This document shows positions 58,628 through 64,000 of a DNA stretch of 64,000 nucleotides, piece after piece (positions within the stretch are counted from its first letter, which is position 1; every line of letters begins with the position of its first letter). This DNA is from an uncultured Pelagibacteraceae bacterium. Its GTDB lineage: Bacteria; Pseudomonadota; Alphaproteobacteria; Pelagibacterales; Pelagibacteraceae. Location of the stretch: the NCBI GenBank assembly GCA_902609235.1, contig CACLRF010000001.1:26800-90799 (forward strand). Direction: 5' to 3'. A program made the translations under genes and the position numbers. The notes beneath the pieces are model-generated. The model was not told the DNA's origin, did no database searches, and was given only the letters and a program-made list of their open reading frames with translations.

Positions 58628-59761
58628 GTGAAGAGTTTAAAAAGTATTAAAAACTGGACACTTACAAAATCTTTAAAAAATAATAATTTTAGTTTTAAAA
58701 GAAATTATGTTTTAAGATTTGTTCCTTCATTACTATTAACAAACGCTTTTAAATCAATTTCCAGTTGGAAAAATTATAAACCAACCCCATTATTAAAACT
58801 TGATAAATTACAAAAAAATTTAAAAATAAATAATGTTTTTTATAAGGATGAATCTAAAAGATTTCATTTAAAATCATTTAAAGCTTTGGGTGGTGCTTAT
58901 GCTGTTGAAAAAATATCTAAAGGGAAAAAAAACATAATCATTTCCTCGGCAACCGCTGGGAACCACGGAAGATCTGTAGCATGGGGTGCGAAAAGGCTGG
59001 GGTTAAAATGTAAAATCTTTGTTAGTCAATACGTTAGCGATGCAAGGGTTAAAGAAATTAAAAAATTCGGTGCTAAAGTAATAAGAGTTAAAGGAGATTA
59101 TGAAAATTCACTCAACGAATGTAAGAAATTGTCAAAAAAAAATAATTGGAAAATTGTACAAGATGTTTCAACAAAAGATTACAAATTAGTCCCTCAACTT
59201 ACTATGGCAGGGTATTCCATAATGATCAAAGAAATTTCTAAACAAACAAATCAATATATAACCCATATTTTTTTACAAGCTGGTGTTGGTGGTATGGCTG
59301 CTGGTGTAGTTACTGGTGTAGCAAAATATTTTAAAAGAATTCCAAAGATAATAATTGTTGAGCCTGATAGAGCTGATTGTGTGCTCCAAAGCATAAAACA
59401 CAATAAATTAAAAAAAATTAAAATTAAAAAGGAGAGCATCATGGGTGGTATGTCATGTAATGAAATGTCGTATATTCCTTGGAAAATATTGAAAAAAACG
59501 AGCAATTGTTGTGTGTCAGTAAGTGATCGAAATATTGCTAAAACTGTAGCGATGTTGAAAGACAAAAAGCTTAGTAAAAATTCAATAATTGGTGGAGAGT
59601 GCTCTGCACCTGGTATTATAAGCCTGGTAGGCGTTTGTAATAATACTAAAATTAAGAAAATTATAGAACTTAACGAAAATTCTAATGTTTTGGTAATAGG
59701 ATGCGAAGGTAATGCAGATGTAAAACTTTACAAACAACTGCTATCTAAGGGCAGAAAATAA
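58628..59761 (+). CDS. PLP-dependent lyase, diaminopropionate ammonia-lyase-like
   Basis: FYKDESKRFHLKSFKALGGAYAVEKI, SATAGNHGRSVAWGAKRLG. Confidence 0.8.
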   Translation: MKSLKSIKNWTLTKSLKNNNFSFKRNYVLRFVPSLLLTNAFKSISSWKNYKPTPLLKLDKLQKNLKINNVFYKDESKRFHLKSFKALGGAYAVEKISKGKKNIIISSATAGNHGRSVAWGAKRLGLKCKIFVSQYVSDARVKEIKKFGAKVIRVKGDYENSLNECKKLSKKNNWKIVQDVSTKDYKLVPQLTMAGYSIMIKEISKQTNQYITHIFLQAGVGGMAAGVVTGVAKYFKRIPKIIIVEPDRADCVLQSIKHNKLKKIKIKKESIMGGMSCNEMSYIPWKILKKTSNCCVSVSDRNIAKTVAMLKDKKLSKNSIIGGECSAPGIISLVGVCNNTKIKKIIELNENSNVLVIGCEGNADVKLYKQLLSKGRK

Positions 59762-59767
59762 ACTCAC

Positions 59768-61189
59768 ATGAAAAAAAATGCGATATTTTGGATCAGAGAA
59801 GATTTTAGAATTGAACATAATCCTGCACTATCTTTTGCAAGTCAAAATCATGATAACGTTATTGCATTGTTTATTTATAATAAAACTGATTTTGATAAAA
59901 AACGAGAAGCACAAAAATGGTGGCTATATAAGTCTTTAGTTGAATTTAAATCAGAATTATTTAAATACAAAATCAATCTTCAAATATTGGAGGGAGAAGA
60001 GCTAGATATATTATCAAAAATTAAAAAAAAAGATAATATTTCTGTCTATTGGAATAAGATATATGAACCAGATGTAATTGCTAAAGGAAAAAAAATAAGA
60101 GATGCTTTTCTAAAAAACGAAGTTGAGTTCAAATATTTTAAAGGAAATATTCTAAATGAGTTTCAAGAAGTAACTAAAAATGATGGTACACCTTTTAAAG
60201 TATTTAGTCCATTCTGGAGAAATGCTGAAGAGAAATATCTTAGTTTGCCCCCAAGCAAAAATTATGTTTTAAAAAAAAAAATTAAATTAATTTCTTTTTT
60301 TAAAAACAGTATTGAGCCTGAAAACATTTTACCAAAAAAAAATTGGTATAAAAAATTTGAGAAATACTGGAAAGTTTCTGAAAATGATTCGAAAAAAGTT
60401 CTTAACAATTTAATTGAAAAAAAAATTAAAGATTATGGAACAGCTAGAGATTATCCATCAATCGAAGGTACATCAAAATTATCTCCATACATTAAACATG
60501 GTCAAATTCACGTAAGTACTATTTGGCAAAAATGTAATGAAATAAAATCTAAAGGAATCGGCTATAGGAAATATATCAATGAATTAGGGTGGCGTGAATT
60601 TTCACATAGTTTAATTAATTATTTTCCCGAATTTTTAAAAGGTAATTATAGAAAAGAATTTGATAAATTTCCGTGGGTAAAAAATGAGAAATTTTTAAAG
60701 GCATGGAAAAAAGGGATGACCGGTTATCCTATTGTCGATGCAGGTATGAGAGAATTATATGAGACTGGATGGATGCATAATAGAATAAGAATGGTTGTTG
60801 GTTCATTTTTAGTCAAACATTTAAGAATTAATTGGACTGAAGGTGAGAAGCATTTTAGAAACTGTCTACTAGACTTTAACAAAGCAAATAATGTTGCTCA
60901 ATGGCAATGGGTTGCTGGCTGTGGTGCAGATGCAGCACCTTATTTTAGAATATTCAATCCAATACTTCAGGGTGAAAAATTTGATAAAGAAGGCAATTAT
61001 GTAAAAAAATGGGTTCCTGAACTTAAAAATGTTCCAAATAAATTTATTCATAAACCATGGGAAATGGAATTAAAGTATCAAGAAGCTATAAAAACAATTA
61101 TTGGCAAAGATTACCCGTGCCCTATTGTTGTTCATGAGAAAGCTAGAGCTGCAGCTCTTGAAGCGTTTCAATCTTTGAAGAAAAAATAA
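59768..61189 (+). CDS. phrB: Deoxyribodipyrimidine photolyase
   Basis: FWIREDFRIEHNPALSFA, WREFSHSLINYFPEF, GYPIVDAGMRELYETGWMHNRIRMVVGSFLVKHL. Confidence 0.95.
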   Translation: MKKNAIFWIREDFRIEHNPALSFASQNHDNVIALFIYNKTDFDKKREAQKWWLYKSLVEFKSELFKYKINLQILEGEELDILSKIKKKDNISVYWNKIYEPDVIAKGKKIRDAFLKNEVEFKYFKGNILNEFQEVTKNDGTPFKVFSPFWRNAEEKYLSLPPSKNYVLKKKIKLISFFKNSIEPENILPKKNWYKKFEKYWKVSENDSKKVLNNLIEKKIKDYGTARDYPSIEGTSKLSPYIKHGQIHVSTIWQKCNEIKSKGIGYRKYINELGWREFSHSLINYFPEFLKGNYRKEFDKFPWVKNEKFLKAWKKGMTGYPIVDAGMRELYETGWMHNRIRMVVGSFLVKHLRINWTEGEKHFRNCLLDFNKANNVAQWQWVAGCGADAAPYFRIFNPILQGEKFDKEGNYVKKWVPELKNVPNKFIHKPWEMELKYQEAIKTIIGKDYPCPIVVHEKARAAALEAFQSLKKK

Positions 61190-61197
61190 ATTTAATT

Positions 61198-61617
61198 TTA
61201 TTCTCCAATAAAATGATGAATTATAGTTCTTTTTTGAGCCTCTAATCTGTGTTCAAATAAATATATGCCCTGCCAATTTCCAAGCATCAATTCACTATCT
61301 TTCACACTTAGAGAAATTTGATTATTTGTTAATGCAGATTTAATATGTGCGGGCATATCATCTTTTCCCTCCGTAGTATGAAAGTATAGTTTGTTATCCA
61401 TAGGAGCTAATTTATCAAAATAATTTATTAAATCTGTTTGTACATCTGGATCTGCATTTTCTTGAACAATTAATGAGGCGCTTGTGTGCTGAATACTTAA
61501 ATTAAGAATACCATTTTTTAAATTATTTTGACCAATCCAATCAATTGTATCATTAGTAAATTCATATAACTTTTGACCATTAGTCTTAATTTGAAGATCG
61601 TAAAATTCTTGTTTCAT
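61198..61617 (-). CDS. YjbQ/UPF0047 family protein
   Basis: GILNLSIQHTSASLIVQENADPDVQTDL; LMLGNWQGIYLFEHR. Confidence 0.92.
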   Translation of the reverse strand: MKQEFYDLQIKTNGQKLYEFTNDTIDWIGQNNLKNGILNLSIQHTSASLIVQENADPDVQTDLINYFDKLAPMDNKLYFHTTEGKDDMPAHIKSALTNNQISLSVKDSELMLGNWQGIYLFEHRLEAQKRTIIHHFIGE

Positions 61618-62675
61618 TAATTATACTCCTTCGATGTAAGCTCATACAAACGACTAATGGTTCGTTTAAATGGTTTTTCTAATAATCTTGAAGAGGTAAA
61701 TTGATCTAAATTTATATCAGCTGTAACTGCTAATGAAATATTTTTATCATAAATTACATCTAACAAAGTGATAAAACGTTGTTGTTGATTTGAATTCACA
61801 TCATTAAATTGGGGTATCTGATCTATTACCATAAATTTACAGTTTTTAACAATTTCTAAATAATCTTCCGCTCCTAAATTTTGATCACAAAGTTGATTAA
61901 AGTCACATCTAATAATTCCTTCATAAAAGTTTTCTATTTTAAACTCTCTTCCCTTCACATTAATTTTTATTGAAGATTGTTTTTTATCCTTTGTTATGGT
62001 TCTAAAAAATTTGTTAATCTTAAAATTGGTTTTTTGATTAAGTGGAAAAAAATACCTTTGTTTTTGATTGTCATTAGATTTTCTATAGTCATCCCCGATT
62101 TTTAATTCATACTCGATTGATTGATTTTCCATTATTTTTACAAAAGGTATGAATTGTTCACGTTGAAGACCCTCTTTATAAAGTTCTGAAATTTTAGTAT
62201 TTGAAGTGAGAATAATTTTAATATCTTCTTTAAATATTTTTTCAAATAGTTTTCCTAAAATCATTGCATCAACAATGTTTGTTACTTGGAACTCATCGAA
62301 ATAAACTAATGAAGCTTTTGATTTTAAATTTTTAACAAATTGATTGATTACATTTTCTTCATTTTTTTCTTTTTGCTCATGGACAAAATCATGAAAACTT
62401 AACATAAATTCATTAAAATGCTTTTTTAATTTTTTTTTTTCAAGATGATCATAAAATAAGTTTAAAATCATTGTTTTACCAACACCTACACCGCCATATA
62501 AATAAAATCCTTTTTTAGTTTTTTGTTTGGAAAATAATTTTGAAAAAAATGATTTATAATTACTATTATAGTAATCTTCTAATTTTTTAATAACTTTGAT
62601 TTGATTAGGATTAACTTCTAAATTTTGATTTTCACAATAAGATATGAATTCTTTTTCAAATTTTTTTGGCATCAA
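61617..62675 (-). CDS. zapE: AFG1/ZapE-type ATPase
   Basis: GFYLYGGVGVGKTMILNLFYD Walker A; LVYFDEFQVTNIVDAMIL; LTSNTKISELYKEGLQREQFIPF. Confidence 0.92.
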   Translation of the reverse strand: MMPKKFEKEFISYCENQNLEVNPNQIKVIKKLEDYYNSNYKSFFSKLFSKQKTKKGFYLYGGVGVGKTMILNLFYDHLEKKKLKKHFNEFMLSFHDFVHEQKEKNEENVINQFVKNLKSKASLVYFDEFQVTNIVDAMILGKLFEKIFKEDIKIILTSNTKISELYKEGLQREQFIPFVKIMENQSIEYELKIGDDYRKSNDNQKQRYFFPLNQKTNFKINKFFRTITKDKKQSSIKINVKGREFKIENFYEGIIRCDFNQLCDQNLGAEDYLEIVKNCKFMVIDQIPQFNDVNSNQQQRFITLLDVIYDKNISLAVTADINLDQFTSSRLLEKPFKRTISRLYELTSKEYN

Positions 62676-63103
62676 TTTTTTTTAGTTTTAAAGTCAATAC
62701 CATATTCTGATCTTGGTCCTTTCCTTAGCCCAAATGGACCTGAGATAAATAAAGTTAATGGTTTGGTTCCTGGTTCTAAATCTACTCGATGCAAATTATT
62801 TGCTGATCTAAAGCCAATATACCCTGGTGGACGCCAAAACTTACCAGTACTTAATGTTTCCCAATAACCACCTCTTAAAATTATAGTGATATAAGGAAAT
62901 GTGTGATTATGAACTCCTTCTCCATGGTCATCTGCTAGGATCTCATGAATCAATATATTGAATGGAAACCATTTAGGTCTATACCTCATCAAAACATAGT
63001 ACCTATTCATCCATGGTTTTGCTTCTTCAAATTTAGGATGTGAAGGGCCTCTATCTAAAACAACTTTTTTTCTTCCAATAAAACTAAGGAATTTAAGAAA
63101 CAT
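62672..63103 (-). CDS. Cupin-fold protein
   Basis: HGEGVHNHTFPYITIILRGGYWE cupin motif. Confidence 0.7.
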   Translation of the reverse strand: MFLKFLSFIGRKKVVLDRGPSHPKFEEAKPWMNRYYVLMRYRPKWFPFNILIHEILADDHGEGVHNHTFPYITIILRGGYWETLSTGKFWRPPGYIGFRSANNLHRVDLEPGTKPLTLFISGPFGLRKGPRSEYGIDFKTKKN

Positions 63104-63105
63104 TT

Positions 63106-64000
63106 TTACTTATATTCTATTATCGAGTTATCCTTAATTATATATAGTTTATTATCGAAGATAAATGGTTTTGAAATTTGATTGCCATCTAATTTAAAAG
63201 TATTAATGATTTCTCCAGTCTGAATACTTGCAACGATTAGCACACCATTATTAAATGATAAAAAAATATTATCTGAACCTAAAGCTATGCCAATAGGTTT
63301 AATAAATTGACGCTGTTTAGCTTTAAAATTAATTAATAAATTATTTGATTTAATTATATTTCCTCGAAGACTATCGATAAAATATAGAAAACCTTCATTA
63401 GAGACAGTAAAAATTATATTATCAGTAATGACAGGTCTAATATTTGAATTGATTTTTTGTTTCCAATTTAAAAAACCATTATTTTTATTAACTGAATAGA
63501 ACTCATTTCTATTATTTGAAAAAAAAATAGAGTCTTTTTCCAACACTATATCAGAGGTTATCAATGATGCTGACTCAGCATAAATTAAGTTATTTTGTGT
63601 TGGAGTTTGCCATATTAAAATTCCCTTATTAACATCTAAAGCTGTAATATCACCAATTGAATTGGTGAAAATAACTTTTTCATTATCAATTACAATTGAT
63701 AATGTTTTTTTCGACTTAACAAAAAAATTTTCTGTTTGATAGCTCCAAATTCTGTTTCCATTTTTTATTGAAAAACAATGAATTATATTCTCATAATCAA
63801 CAATATAAAGTTTATCTTTATAAATTTTAATTTGAGAATTAAATGGAGTTAAGTTTGTTTTGCTCCATAATAGTTCTCCATTTTTTAAATCGACAGCATA
63901 ATATTTTGATAAATTGTCTGTAATTATTAAGATATCGTTTTCGTGAGTTATATTAAGTAAAATATTTAATTTTTTCTCTTGTTTAGAATAAAAATTTTTT
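63106..64000 (-). CDS. PQQ-like beta-propeller protein, BamB-like (truncated by window edge)
   Basis: ORF-track start at 63564 is an in-frame TTG; frame stays open upstream (DITALDVNKGILIWQTPTQNNLIYAESAS-LITSD); repeats of x-D-x-x-x-G-x-x-x-W. Confidence 0.75.
   Translation of the reverse strand, partial: KNFYSKQEKKLNILLNITHENDILIITDNLSKYYAVDLKNGELLWSKTNLTPFNSQIKIYKDKLYIVDYENIIHCFSIKNGNRIWSYQTENFFVKSKKTLSIVIDNEKVIFTNSIGDITALDVNKGILIWQTPTQNNLIYAESASLITSDIVLEKDSIFFSNNRNEFYSVNKNNGFLNWKQKINSNIRPVITDNIIFTVSNEGFLYFIDSLRGNIIKSNNLLINFKAKQRQFIKPIGIALGSDNIFLSFNNGVLIVASIQTGEIINTFKLDGNQISKPFIFDNKLYIIKDNSIIEYK

Noticed and set aside
59251-59565. Minus-strand 104-aa ORF
   Set aside because: Antisense to the PLP-lyase gene; no start context or domain.
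1-64000. CRISPR arrays, integrases, transposases, tRNAs
   Set aside because: None recognised on reading; gene content looks like core/flexible metabolic chromosome. A tRNAscan/Infernal run would be needed to be sure.

Overview
AT-rich, densely packed bacterial chromosomal window. By gene content and codon style it is most like a marine SAR11/Pelagibacterales genome (inference; no rRNA or tRNA gene was seen to anchor taxonomy). Most of the window is a large methylated-compound/C1 island. (i) Glycine betaine/dimethylglycine: Rieske oxygenase, BHMT, DMGDH and a second, truncated DMGDH-like FAD protein at the left edge. (ii) A betaine-type SBP + permease next to a MetF-like protein and a DmdA/LigM-like GcvT-fold protein, with no ATPase. 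(iii) Heterotetrameric sarcosine oxidase-type operon (soxBDAG) divergent from formate-THF ligase. (iv) TMA/TMAO pathway: Tmm, a TmoX/V/W-type transporter, Tdm. (v) Methylamine assimilation: two glutamine-synthetase-family ligases, MgsABC/GlxBCD-type proteins and a divergent Amt. Around this lie a DddP-like M24 protein, a SELENBP1/methanethiol-oxidase-like protein next to an ECHDC3-like crotonase, a kinase/nucleotidyltransferase/2OG-oxygenase group, an M19 dipeptidase + DUF3726 group, purEK, cspA, gpsA/glpK, photolyase and ZapE. No CRISPR, prophage, IS element or tRNA was recognised. Best candidates for undescribed biology: the SBP-permease-MetF-GcvT demethylation module of unknown substrate, the kinase/nucleotidyltransferase/2OG group, the M19/553-aa/DUF3726/zinc-ribbon group, an unassigned FAD oxidoreductase that may fill a gap in the methylamine pathway, and several unlisted small membrane or zinc proteins.
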